Positions 55,953-63,565 of a stretch of DNA of 64,000 bases are shown piece by piece. The notes under the pieces were generated by a model. The model saw only the letters and a list, made by a program, of their open reading frames with translations. It was not told where the DNA came from and did no database searches. Made by a program: the position numbers and the translations under genes. Each line of letters begins with the position of its first letter. The first letter of the stretch is position 1. The stretch is from Marinobacterium lutimaris. Lineage in GTDB: Bacteria > Pseudomonadota > Gammaproteobacteria > Pseudomonadales > Balneatricaceae. Location: the NCBI RefSeq assembly GCF_900108065.1, contig NZ_FNVQ01000005.1:186001-250000 (forward strand), given 5' to 3'.

Positions 55953-57272
55953 TTACTTCTCCTCGGCGTTGGCTGCGGCGGACATCACCTGCTTGTATTT
56001 GCGGTAGGCGCCGCGCATACCGGTTTCGGAACAGACCGCACCCTGGGGGTTGCCGTCTTCCGAGGTGCGCAGTTTGGTCATACCGCGGTTCACCAGGATC
56101 CAGCCGTCTTCGCCAGCCATGGAGCCTTTCTGCACACGTTCCCAGGCCTCACCGTCATCCGGCGTACCGAAGCCCATGGGGCCCTGGAAGTGCTCATGCA
56201 GACGCATGCGTTTCTGGTTGAACGCGGACGGCGCACCTTCGCCACCCAGCGCCACGTGCTGGATCTCGGTTTCATTCACGGAGACCGGACGCAGGACACG
56301 GAAGAACGCCATGGAGCAGGAGACGTTAGGGAACAGGTTGAGGTTGAAACCGGTACCGTGAGCCGCACGCACCAGCTTCTTCACTTCGTCTTCGTTTTTG
56401 CCTTCGTCGCGCAGCGCCTGGGCCAGCTCGCTGAAACGCTCCGGGATCGGCTGCTCCAGGTCCGCTTCCAGGTCCACCAGCTGCGGAATCATCACCATGA
56501 CGCTGTGGCCATTGCCCAGATCTTCGACGAAGCCTTCGCCATCGAGGAAGTCGAAGATGTCAGCGGTGGCATCGTCCAGGGAGGTCACGAAGGACTTGTG
56601 CACGATCGGGAAGTGGTAGGCGTCGGTGGTGTTCTCGAGCTGGATCTTCCAGTTGCCCGGGAAGTTGAAACGGTGCTCGCCGAGCACTTTCACCGGGTAG
56701 CCGCCGCCCTGTTTCATAAACAGGTCGATCCACTTCTTGGCGCCGCCGAGGAACTCTTCCAGCGGCTCGATATCGTTGTTGAAGGTGGCGAACACCATGC
56801 CCTGGTAGGATTCCCAGCGCAGGCTCTCCAGCGGCATCTCTTCCTTGTTGAAGACGTTGTCGTACTCTTCCGGCTTCGGCAGCGCACGCAGCGAACCGTC
56901 CAGGCCGTAACCCCAGCCGTGGTAAGGGCAGGTGAAGGCGTTGGTTTTGCCCTTGCGGCCTTCGCAGACGGTGGCGCCACGGTGACGGCAGCGGTTCTGC
57001 AGCACGTGGATGTTCATCTTGCGGTCACGGCTCATGATCACCGGATGACGGCCGATCCAGGCGGTCTTGAAGCTGCCCTTCTCCGGCACTTCGCTTTCGT
57101 GGCCAACAAAAATCCAGTTCTTGTTGAACACCAGGTCCTGCTCTTCCTCGAAGATCTCGGTATCGGAATAGAGAGCTTTTTTAACGCGGCCGTTCTCGTC
57201 ATCAACCATGTCGGCTGCGCGCTGGCCGATGCATACGGCATCGACATCTTTCATATCAATCAGGTCACTCAT
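55953..57272 (-). CDS. iacC: Aromatic-ring-hydroxylating dioxygenase alpha subunit, IacC type
   Basis: A 439-residue catalytic subunit. The Rieske [2Fe-2S] cluster has Cys95/His97 (CRH) and Cys115/His118 (CPYH). The mononuclear iron site is in the C-terminal domain (TTDAYHFPIVH, with a later Asp). In described iac clusters the IacCD oxygenase acts on the hydroxylated/oxidised indole intermediate. It lies 50 bp after iacI, and iacD follows. Confidence 0.9.
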   Translation of the reverse strand: MSDLIDMKDVDAVCIGQRAADMVDDENGRVKKALYSDTEIFEEEQDLVFNKNWIFVGHESEVPEKGSFKTAWIGRHPVIMSRDRKMNIHVLQNRCRHRGATVCEGRKGKTNAFTCPYHGWGYGLDGSLRALPKPEEYDNVFNKEEMPLESLRWESYQGMVFATFNNDIEPLEEFLGGAKKWIDLFMKQGGGYPVKVLGEHRFNFPGNWKIQLENTTDAYHFPIVHKSFVTSLDDATADIFDFLDGEGFVEDLGNGHSVMVMIPQLVDLEADLEQPIPERFSELAQALRDEGKNEDEVKKLVRAAHGTGFNLNLFPNVSCSMAFFRVLRPVSVNETEIQHVALGGEGAPSAFNQKRMRLHEHFQGPMGFGTPDDGEAWERVQKGSMAGEDGWILVNRGMTKLRTSEDGNPQGAVCSETGMRGAYRKYKQVMSAAANAEEK

Positions 57273-57322
57273 CGATCTATCTCACGTTAAATTCGGGTTG
57301 TCTGTCCGGGACTGGCGGCTGG

Positions 57323-57862
57323 CTACTTTTCCGGCACCGGCAGGTGCGCTTCACTGTTCCAGTGATCCACCGGGCGACTGAACAGGTTTTCGGTCTGAAA
57401 GTGCGCCATGCGCCAGCGCAGCCCTTGCGGCCCCTGCTCTCTGCGGAAATCGATCTCCAGCCGCGCGCTGTTCAGGTGCGAACCACCGGCACTGAAGGTG
57501 GACACCTGCAGCATGTTCCAGCTGCCGTGGGCCGAATCGCCCTCTACCCGGATCACTTCGGAGCTCAGGTAGTGGACGTTCACCGCGAAGTGGGCGGGCT
57601 CAACGCAGTACTTGCCCAGCATCGCCACGATCGCGTCACGTCCCTTATGCCCACCAAAGCTGTTGGCGTAACGGGCGCCCTTGCCTTCCCACACCGCGTC
57701 TTCGGTGAACAGGTCACCTAGCTCATCCATCGGTGTGCTGGCGTCCAGGTGATCGCACAGATCCATGTAGCGATTGATGCAGCGGCGGATCGCGTTTTCG
57801 CTTTCCAGTGCATCCACTCGCTCAAGCACGGCACTCAGGCTGGCGGTATCGACTTCACTCAT
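57323..57862 (-). CDS. iacI: SnoaL/NTF2-like protein, IacI type
   Basis: A 179-residue protein with an NTF2-like cone fold (DLFTEDAVWEGKG; hydrophobic core). This family includes small-subunit-like proteins and isomerase/hydrolase enzymes. In described iac operons it is called IacI and has no clear biochemical role. Together with IacB it is one of the least characterised parts of the operon. Confidence 0.75.
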   Translation of the reverse strand: MSEVDTASLSAVLERVDALESENAIRRCINRYMDLCDHLDASTPMDELGDLFTEDAVWEGKGARYANSFGGHKGRDAIVAMLGKYCVEPAHFAVNVHYLSSEVIRVEGDSAHGSWNMLQVSTFSAGGSHLNSARLEIDFRREQGPQGLRWRMAHFQTENLFSRPVDHWNSEAHLPVPEK

Positions 57863-57873
57863 TCCGGCTGACC

Positions 57874-58236
57874 TCAGGCGCGCTGCACGATCAGTTCACG
57901 GCCGATGCGGGCTTCCACCTTGGCGTAGCGCCACAGTTTGTAAGGGGTTTCACCCACGGCGGTGCTGCGGAAAAGGTTGCAGCAGGCACAGACGGTGTCA
58001 TAGTCGGCCACATCGGCCAGCAGGTAGGTGGTCCAGGGATAGCCGGGGGACGGACCGACCATGCTCTGGTCGTCATCCATGTTGCCGATCACGCTGACAC
58101 CTTCCATGTCGTGAATGCCGTTCCACATTTCGCCAAAGGCGGCCCAGACATCGAGCTGCTCTTCGCGGGGAGCGTCCATGAAGTTCTGGTTGATGCCCAT
58201 GCAGAACAGGACTCGCAGGGGTTTCTTCTCGCTCAT
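57874..58236 (-). CDS. iacB: IacB-like conserved protein of unclear function
   Basis: A 120-residue protein without signal peptide or membrane segment. It begins with a hydrophobic strand (LRVLFCMGINQN), has an acidic central part and a CACC cysteine pair near residue 85 (YDTVCACCNLFR). Position between iacA and iacI matches the iac operon gene iacB, whose reaction is not securely assigned. The ferredoxin-like (dimeric alpha-beta barrel) pattern is a guess from strand-helix alternation. Confidence 0.7.
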   Translation of the reverse strand: MSEKKPLRVLFCMGINQNFMDAPREEQLDVWAAFGEMWNGIHDMEGVSVIGNMDDDQSMVGPSPGYPWTTYLLADVADYDTVCACCNLFRSTAVGETPYKLWRYAKVEARIGRELIVQRA

Positions 58237-58272
58237 GTGTCTATCTCCTTTGAATTGATTGGAAAGCAGCCC

Positions 58273-59415
58273 TTAGAGGTAACCGGGCAGCGGATCGTGG
58301 CCAAAGAACATGGCACCGGCATTTTTCAGCGTGATGCGGCCCATAAAGGCGTGCTGGGTCACCATGCTTGAGTCGCGCAGAATGCGGGACAGCGGATGGC
58401 TGCTGAAGGCGCCGGTCATGCCGGTGACCTCGTAGGTGAGTCGAATCGCCTCGGCACACTCGTGCGCCAGGTTGGTGGTCGCCAGACGCACCAGGTTGGT
58501 CTGTTCGGGGGTCGGTTTGCCGCCGGCCAGCACCGCTTCCCAGGCTTCTTCGGTGGCCTGATAGAAGAAGGCGCGGGAGGAGCGCAGCTTGGCTTCCGCC
58601 TGGGCGATCTCGATCTGCGCGTACTCTCGCTCACCCAGGTTGGGCGCACCGGTTACCGATTTGCGGCCAGCCGCTTCGCCCTGGACCACATCCAGCGCTT
58701 CACGAGCCAGGCCCGCCGCGGTAATCGCCAGTACCTGAGCCGCGAAGGAGAGGCTCGGGTAACGGAAGAAATCGGAATCCAGGTTGGGCTCGCCGCCGCG
58801 GATAAAGGTCCACTCTTCCGGCACGAACTGGTTATCCACAACCAGATCGTGGGAGCCGGTACCGACCATGCCGATCACGTCCCAGTTGGGTTTGATGCTG
58901 ACCTTTTCGGCCGGCAGCACCGCCATGCGCGGCAGCTTCTCATTGTCGTCTTTAATGCCGACGCCGATCAGCGATGCGCCCATGCTGCCGCTGCCAAACT
59001 TCCAGGTACCGCTGACCATGAAGCCGCCTTCAACGCGCTCCGCCCTCTGCGGCGGGAAGATCCCGCCGGCAAAGACCACGTCCGGACCGTTGGCCCAAAC
59101 CTTGTCGATGGTTTCTACCGGCAGAGCCGCCAGGTAGGCCGGGTTCATACCAAAGCTGGCCACCCAGCCGGCGGAGCCGTCCGCTGCAGCAATCGCTTCG
59201 ACCATCTGCAGAAACTCCATCGGGCTACGCTCATCACCGCCCAACGCTTTCGGAACCATGGCGCGATATACACCGATCTTCCGGAAACGTTCGATGATAT
59301 CCTGGGAAATGTGCTGCTGATCCTCAAACTCCTGACGGCGCTTACGCACCTCTGCAAGCAGGTCATCGAACTCTGATCCACCCCAGAGCGATTTATCGAT
59401 CTGATATCCAGACAT
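58273..59415 (-). CDS. iacA: Indole-3-acetate monooxygenase, IacA type (acyl-CoA dehydrogenase fold)
   Basis: A 380-residue flavin monooxygenase with the acyl-CoA dehydrogenase fold. Helical N-terminal domain, beta domain (GGFMVSGTWKFGSGSMGASL) and C-terminal helical domain are visible. IacA oxidises IAA (and indole) in the first step of aerobic IAA catabolism, using reduced flavin from IacG. The start at 59415 (MSGYQIDKSLWGG) is chosen; the frame extends to 59499. It lies 16 bp after iacH and 36 bp before iacB. Confidence 0.87.
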   Translation of the reverse strand: MSGYQIDKSLWGGSEFDDLLAEVRKRRQEFEDQQHISQDIIERFRKIGVYRAMVPKALGGDERSPMEFLQMVEAIAAADGSAGWVASFGMNPAYLAALPVETIDKVWANGPDVVFAGGIFPPQRAERVEGGFMVSGTWKFGSGSMGASLIGVGIKDDNEKLPRMAVLPAEKVSIKPNWDVIGMVGTGSHDLVVDNQFVPEEWTFIRGGEPNLDSDFFRYPSLSFAAQVLAITAAGLAREALDVVQGEAAGRKSVTGAPNLGEREYAQIEIAQAEAKLRSSRAFFYQATEEAWEAVLAGGKPTPEQTNLVRLATTNLAHECAEAIRLTYEVTGMTGAFSSHPLSRILRDSSMVTQHAFMGRITLKNAGAMFFGHDPLPGYL

Positions 59416-59431
59416 GGTCTCTGGTCTCCTG

Positions 59432-60580
59432 TTACTCAACTTCTGCTCTGGTGCTGATCCGGCTGGCAATTGCAGACGCCACTGCACACAGCAGTTCATC
59501 GGCGCCGCGTGCCGCTACCAGCTGAAGACCCACGGGCAAACCCGCAGCGCTGACCAGAGGAATGGTGATGGCCGGATGGCCGCTAAGGTTGAAAGGTCGA
59601 ACAAACCGGGTCATACCCAGCAGTGCGCGGGTATCACCCGCTTCAGAAAGAGGTGCCGGATAATCCGGCATGGTCGGTAGCGCCAGCACTTCACAGCACT
59701 CCAGTGCGGCATCCACCTCGGCGGTAAACACTTGGCGTAACGCTTCGGCCTGCTCCAGTTCGGCGTCGGTTGTCTGGCTGGCCGCCAACAGACGCTGAGC
59801 CACATCCTCACCGACAAGACCCGTGCCGACCCAGTCGCCACTGGCGACCCAGGACTCGCGATTGATCACCGTCATACCCGCATCGTAAGCCGCGACCATA
59901 TTCGGAAGATCAACGCTTTTAGCGCGCATTTCGCTACCTGAAAGTGCATTTTCAACAACCGCTTTCACCTCCGGGTTGATCTCTTCGGCGGCGATATTGA
60001 CGACTCCTATGCGGGCATCACTCACATCCGGCAGCTCGGCAAAGTCGCCGCACAGCACCTGCATCACGCTGATAAGCGTGGCCATATCGCGGGCAAACGG
60101 GCCTACGCAATCCAGGCTGGTCTGCGCCGGCATCACGCCTTCGCGGCTGACGCGACCAAAGCTGGGCTTGAGTCCGAAGACACCACAGCAGGCTGCCGGT
60201 GTACGGATGGAGCCACCGGTATCGGTACCGAGCGCCGCCTGACAAAGCCCTGCTGCAACGGCAGCGGCGGAGCCACTGGATGAACCACCCGGTACACGAT
60301 CGGGAAAGCAGGGATTCTCGGGCGTTCCGGTCCAGTGATTGATTCCGGTGGTACCGAAGGCGAGCTCGTGCAGATTGGTCTTGCCGTTGATATGCCAACC
60401 GGCATCCAGCAGGCGATGAACAACCTCAGCATGGGACTGAGCCGGCTCTACCTGCTCCAGCGCCCGGCTTCCAGCACGGGTCTGATAGCCAGCCACATCA
60501 ATGGTGTCTTTCACCATGATGTCTGGACCTTCACTACCCAATGCCAGGGGCTGAATCACGATAGTCATCGACTTACCCAT
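59432..60580 (-). CDS. iacH: Amidase-signature enzyme, IacH type
   Basis: A 382-residue amidase-signature hydrolase, shorter than the usual 450-500. The triad is visible: Lys24 (VKDTID), cis-Ser in GGSSSGS (about 100-102) and Ser124 in GTDTGGS. Described iac clusters carry this gene as iacH; proposed to hydrolyse an amide or lactam intermediate. The ATG at 60580 or 60568 could be the start. It is the first gene of the iac operon, preceded by a regulatory region with a TTGACA promoter. Confidence 0.83.
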   Translation of the reverse strand: MGKSMTIVIQPLALGSEGPDIMVKDTIDVAGYQTRAGSRALEQVEPAQSHAEVVHRLLDAGWHINGKTNLHELAFGTTGINHWTGTPENPCFPDRVPGGSSSGSAAAVAAGLCQAALGTDTGGSIRTPAACCGVFGLKPSFGRVSREGVMPAQTSLDCVGPFARDMATLISVMQVLCGDFAELPDVSDARIGVVNIAAEEINPEVKAVVENALSGSEMRAKSVDLPNMVAAYDAGMTVINRESWVASGDWVGTGLVGEDVAQRLLAASQTTDAELEQAEALRQVFTAEVDAALECCEVLALPTMPDYPAPLSEAGDTRALLGMTRFVRPFNLSGHPAITIPLVSAAGLPVGLQLVAARGADELLCAVASAIASRISTRAEVE

Positions 60581-60654
60581 AACTAGAATCTCGATTTAAA
60601 AGTCTCTGTATAAGAGGCTTTTTCGGTGACGCAAGATGCTGCGCTCTTTTTTCT

Positions 60655-60683
60655 AAAATCCTAATTATTAATTGAATTGTCAA
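60655..60683 (-). promoter_or_regulatory. Candidate iacH promoter with TTGACA
   Basis: On the minus strand, TTGACA (60678-60683) is a perfect -35 element, with a weak -10 (GATTTT, 60655-60660) at 17-bp spacing. It is about 75 bp upstream of iacH. Confidence 0.5.
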
Positions 60684-60693
60684 TTGATTAATT
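60667..60693. promoter_or_regulatory. AT-rich dyad overlapping the iac promoter
   Basis: AATTG-T-CAATT (60675-60685) is a perfect palindrome, flanked by near-symmetric ATTAATT/TTAATT arms that extend it imperfectly to 60667-60693. It covers the -35 box, a typical repressor position for MarR-type regulators. The regulator is not in the window. Confidence 0.45.
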
Positions 60694-61117
60694 CAAAAAA
60701 ATAAAAGCCTCTTTTCAGTGCAAAAAAACGCAATACGCTCGCTATTGGTGCGCACGCCATACACCTTAAAAACTCATACAAAAAAATATAACTTATTGTT
60801 TTATATGGTTTTAATTTTCATTACCAGAATAGCCACTCGAAATTCAAAAGAGATAGAAAGGCAAAGATCACCGTAGATAAAACCTAAGAAAAGACCGTTT
60901 TTTTAGACCGATAAAAAGAACTTTTTTGACGTTTAAAAAACTTCACCAGGAAACAAAAACCCAACAAAAAACCCGAGCGCAAGTAGGTTGATTTTTCAAT
61001 GAAAAAGGGAAGTTTTCGGTGTGACAAAATCGCAAAATCCGGCCCCCTCCAGGAAACCTTTACAAGCACATTTCAGGGCCGGAAACGATGATCCAGATCT
61101 GGTGCAGACGGCATTTC

Positions 61118-61133
61118 TGGCACGCCCCCTGCT
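61118..61133 (+). promoter_or_regulatory. Sigma-54 (RpoN) promoter, -24/-12
   Basis: TGGCACG-CCCC-CTGCT has the invariant GG at -24 and GC at -12 with exactly 10 bp between, one mismatch from TGGCACG-N4-TTGCW. Transcription would begin near 61144, 74 bp upstream of the binding-protein ATG. A palindrome CCAGATCTGG (61093-61102) with an adjoining GGTGCA lies just upstream. Confidence 0.7.
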
Positions 61134-61217
61134 AAGTCATTGACGTCAGGCACGAAAACAGGCCGGACCAAAACACCCCAGACCAAAACACCTATGTTTT
61201 ACCCCCTGGAGACCGTC

Positions 61218-62363
61218 ATGCTGTTGAAGAAATCCCTTTCTGCTCTACTGCTAGGCTCTGCATTGACTGCTACAGCCGCCCAGGCCGAGGTCAAAATCGG
61301 CGTTGTCACCTCTTCCACCGGCCCGATCGCCATGGTTGGCACGTCACAGAAGAACTCCATCCCGTTGCTGCCTGCCAGCGCCGGCGGTGAAACCATCCGC
61401 TACATCTCACTGGACGACAGCAGCGACCCGACCGAATCGGTCAAGGCGTTCAAAAAGCTGATCGACGAAGAGCATGTGGATGCGATCATCGGCCCCAGCG
61501 GTTCCGCCAACGCCATGGGGGTTATCCAGTTCGCCGCTGAATCCGGCACCCCGATGCTGGCGCCGGTAGGCAGCGCCGCCGTGGTACTGCCGATGACCGA
61601 ACAGAAAAAATGGGTTTTCAAAACAACACAGAACGATGACCTGATCGCCAAGGCGCTGGTTGACGACATGGCCGCAAAAGGGATTAAAACCCTGGGCCTG
61701 ATCGGCACTGCGGATCCTTACGGCGAGAACTGGTCACTGGTTGTCGCCAAGCTCTGCGCAGCTGCTGGCATCAAACTGACCGCCGTGGAACGCTTTCAGC
61801 GTCAGGACACCTCAATTACCGGACAGAGCCTGAAAGTACTGATGGCCAACCCCGATGCCGTGCTGATTGCAGCGCCGGGCAGCTCTTCCGTCCTGCCGCA
61901 GACCACGCTGAAGGACCAGGGTTACCAGGGCCAGATCTACCAGACCCATGGCGCCGCACTGGATCCCTTCCTGAAGCTCGGTGGCAAGGCGGTTGAAGGC
62001 ACCATTCTCGCGGCCAGTCTGATGCTGGTAATCGACGAGGTAGCCGACAGCCCGTCCAAGACCATCGCGGCCGACTACATGCAGCGCTACAACGATAAGT
62101 ACGGCGAAAACCCGGCCACCTTCGGCGCCAATGTTTATGACGCTGGCCTGCTGCTGGAAAACGCTATCCCCGCCGCCCTGGAAAAAGGCACGCCCGGCAG
62201 CGCCGAGTTCCGTAATGCCCTGCGCGACGCTCTGGAGCAGACCAATGAGCTGGCTGCCACTCAGGGTGTTTACAGCATGACACCGGAAGACCACAGCGGC
62301 TTCGATGAGCGTGGCCGCGAAATGATCACCGTGCAGGATGGCAGCTGGAAACTGCTGAAGTGA
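61218..62363 (+). CDS. ABC transporter substrate-binding protein (branched-chain amino acid/aromatic acid type)
   Basis: A 381-residue periplasmic protein of the LivK/type I family with a signal peptide (MLLKKSLSALLLGSALTATAAQA). The mature protein begins EVKIGVVTSSTGP, characteristic of the family. The start at 61218 has GGAG upstream; the frame opens at 61140 but that leaves a non-signal N terminus. Divergent from the iac operon and under a sigma-54-type promoter. IAA or another aromatic acid is the likely ligand by context only; members of the family also bind amino acids. Confidence 0.87.
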   Translation: MLLKKSLSALLLGSALTATAAQAEVKIGVVTSSTGPIAMVGTSQKNSIPLLPASAGGETIRYISLDDSSDPTESVKAFKKLIDEEHVDAIIGPSGSANAMGVIQFAAESGTPMLAPVGSAAVVLPMTEQKKWVFKTTQNDDLIAKALVDDMAAKGIKTLGLIGTADPYGENWSLVVAKLCAAAGIKLTAVERFQRQDTSITGQSLKVLMANPDAVLIAAPGSSSVLPQTTLKDQGYQGQIYQTHGAALDPFLKLGGKAVEGTILAASLMLVIDEVADSPSKTIAADYMQRYNDKYGENPATFGANVYDAGLLLENAIPAALEKGTPGSAEFRNALRDALEQTNELAATQGVYSMTPEDHSGFDERGREMITVQDGSWKLLK

Positions 62364-62382
62364 GACCCGGCAGCCGGGAGCA

Positions 62383-62413
62383 GGTAACGCTGCTTCCTGG
62401 CTGCAGCGTTACC
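62383..62413 (+). promoter_or_regulatory. Hairpin between binding-protein and permease genes
   Basis: GGTAACGCTGC (62383-62393) and GCAGCGTTACC (62403-62413) form a perfect 11-bp stem with 9-nt loop, 20 bp after the binding-protein stop, followed by GATTTATTCATT. Probably an intercistronic stabiliser or partial terminator that gives excess binding protein over permease. Confidence 0.6.
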
Positions 62414-62521
62414 GATTTATTCATTAGATCCATCTCTTAGCCCAACACTTGCCGAACACAGGAAAGCGGCTCAGCCTGCTCCGAGCTCGCTGCCCTGCCG
62501 GTACTGAAGGACAGAAACACG

Positions 62522-63565
62522 ATGAACTTCCAGATAGCCGTGCTGCTTGGTCAGGACGGCGTGACCAACGGCGCGATCTACGCTCTGCTAGCCCTATCGA
62601 TACTGCTGGTGTTTACCGTCACCCGCATCCTGCTGATCCCCCTGGGTGAGTTCGTCACCTACGGCGCCCTGACCATGGCGGCGATCCAGTCCGGGGAGCC
62701 GACCGCGCTGGTATGGTTACTGTTGGCATTGATGCTGATCGACTGCGCGCTGGATCTGCGCCTGCTGGTGCAAAACGGCTTCAGTGCGCACAGGGCACGC
62801 TGGATAGGACTCAAACTGGGCTATGCCGTGCTGATGTGCGTGCTGATCCAGACCCTGCCGCTGGCAGATATCCCGATGTTTGCGCAGGTGCTGCTGACGC
62901 TGGGCCTGCTGGTGCCGCTGGGTCCGATCATCTACCGTCTGTTCTTCCAGCCCATCGCTTCCGCGTCGTCGCTGGTACTGATGATCGTGTCTATCGCGGT
63001 GCACGTAGCCATGGTCGGTATCGGCCTGCTGCTGTTCGGACCCGAGGGCGCGCGTACCCAGCCGTTTTCGGATACCGGTTTCAGCCTCGGGCCGGTGATG
63101 CTGAAAAGCCAGACCTTGTGGGTCATCCTGGTTTCCGTGGCGCTGATCGTCATGCTGTTTATCGCCTTTGAACGCACCCTTTATGGCAAAGCGCTGCGCG
63201 CGACCGCGGTTAACCGCATGGGCGCACGCCTGATGGGAATCTCCCCGGTGTTTGCCGGCAAGGCGACCTTCGCCATGGCCACCTTTATCGGCGCCATGTC
63301 CGGCATCCTGATCGCACCGATCACCACGCTCTACTTTGACTCCGGCTTCATCATCAGCCTGAAAGGCTTTGTCGGCGCTATCATCGGCGGCCTGGTGAGC
63401 TATCCGCTGGCGGCGGCCGGAGCTGTGGTTGTGGGACTGATCGAAGCCTTCTCCATGTTCTGGGCCAGCTCCTACAAAGAGATCATCGTGTTCACCCTGA
63501 TTATTCCGTTCCTGCTCTGGCGCTCTCTGACCAGTCACCATGTCGAGGAGGATGAGGAAGAATGA
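62522..63565 (+). CDS. ABC transporter permease, LivH type
   Basis: A 347-residue inner-membrane permease with about eight to nine helices. [20 protein letters not shown] and the cytoplasmic loop [24 protein letters not shown] are the LivH features. Longer than E. coli LivH (308) by an inserted hydrophilic/helix segment around residues 60-105. GAAGGACAG precedes the ATG. The stop overlaps the livM-like start by four bases. Confidence 0.88.
   Translation: MNFQIAVLLGQDGVTNGAIYALLALSILLVFTVTRILLIPLGEFVTYGALTMAAIQSGEPTALVWLLLALMLIDCALDLRLLVQNGFSAHRARWIGLKLGYAVLMCVLIQTLPLADIPMFAQVLLTLGLLVPLGPIIYRLFFQPIASASSLVLMIVSIAVHVAMVGIGLLLFGPEGARTQPFSDTGFSLGPVMLKSQTLWVILVSVALIVMLFIAFERTLYGKALRATAVNRMGARLMGISPVFAGKATFAMATFIGAMSGILIAPITTLYFDSGFIISLKGFVGAIIGGLVSYPLAAAGAVVVGLIEAFSMFWASSYKEIIVFTLIIPFLLWRSLTSHHVEEDEEE

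Larger units (their letters stand above)
60612..60713. repeat. Distant inverted repeat around the iac promoter
   Basis: AAGAGGCTTTT (60612-60622) and AAAAGCCTCTT (60703-60713) are perfect 11-bp inverted copies, 80 bp apart, one on each side of the iac promoter dyad. Paired operators for looping are one possibility. Confidence 0.5.
60581..61217. other. Divergent regulatory region between iac operon and ABC importer
   Basis: This 637-bp region lies between iacH (minus) and the substrate-binding protein gene (plus). About 60600-61020 is very AT-rich with several A/T runs; the last 180 bp are GC-rich. It holds an iac promoter/dyad, a distant inverted repeat and a sigma-54 promoter, listed separately. 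No coding sequence is supported. Confidence 0.7.

Noticed and set aside
56190-57290. 366-codon frame antisense to iacC.
   Set aside because: Opposite-strand shadow of a Rieske oxygenase; Val/His-rich composition and no motif.
60841-61020. CRISPR-like or tandem repeats in A/T runs (AAAAAGAAC, AGACCG).
   Set aside because: AGACCG occurs twice and A-runs recur, but there is no regular spacing or spacer structure; simple AT-rich sequence.
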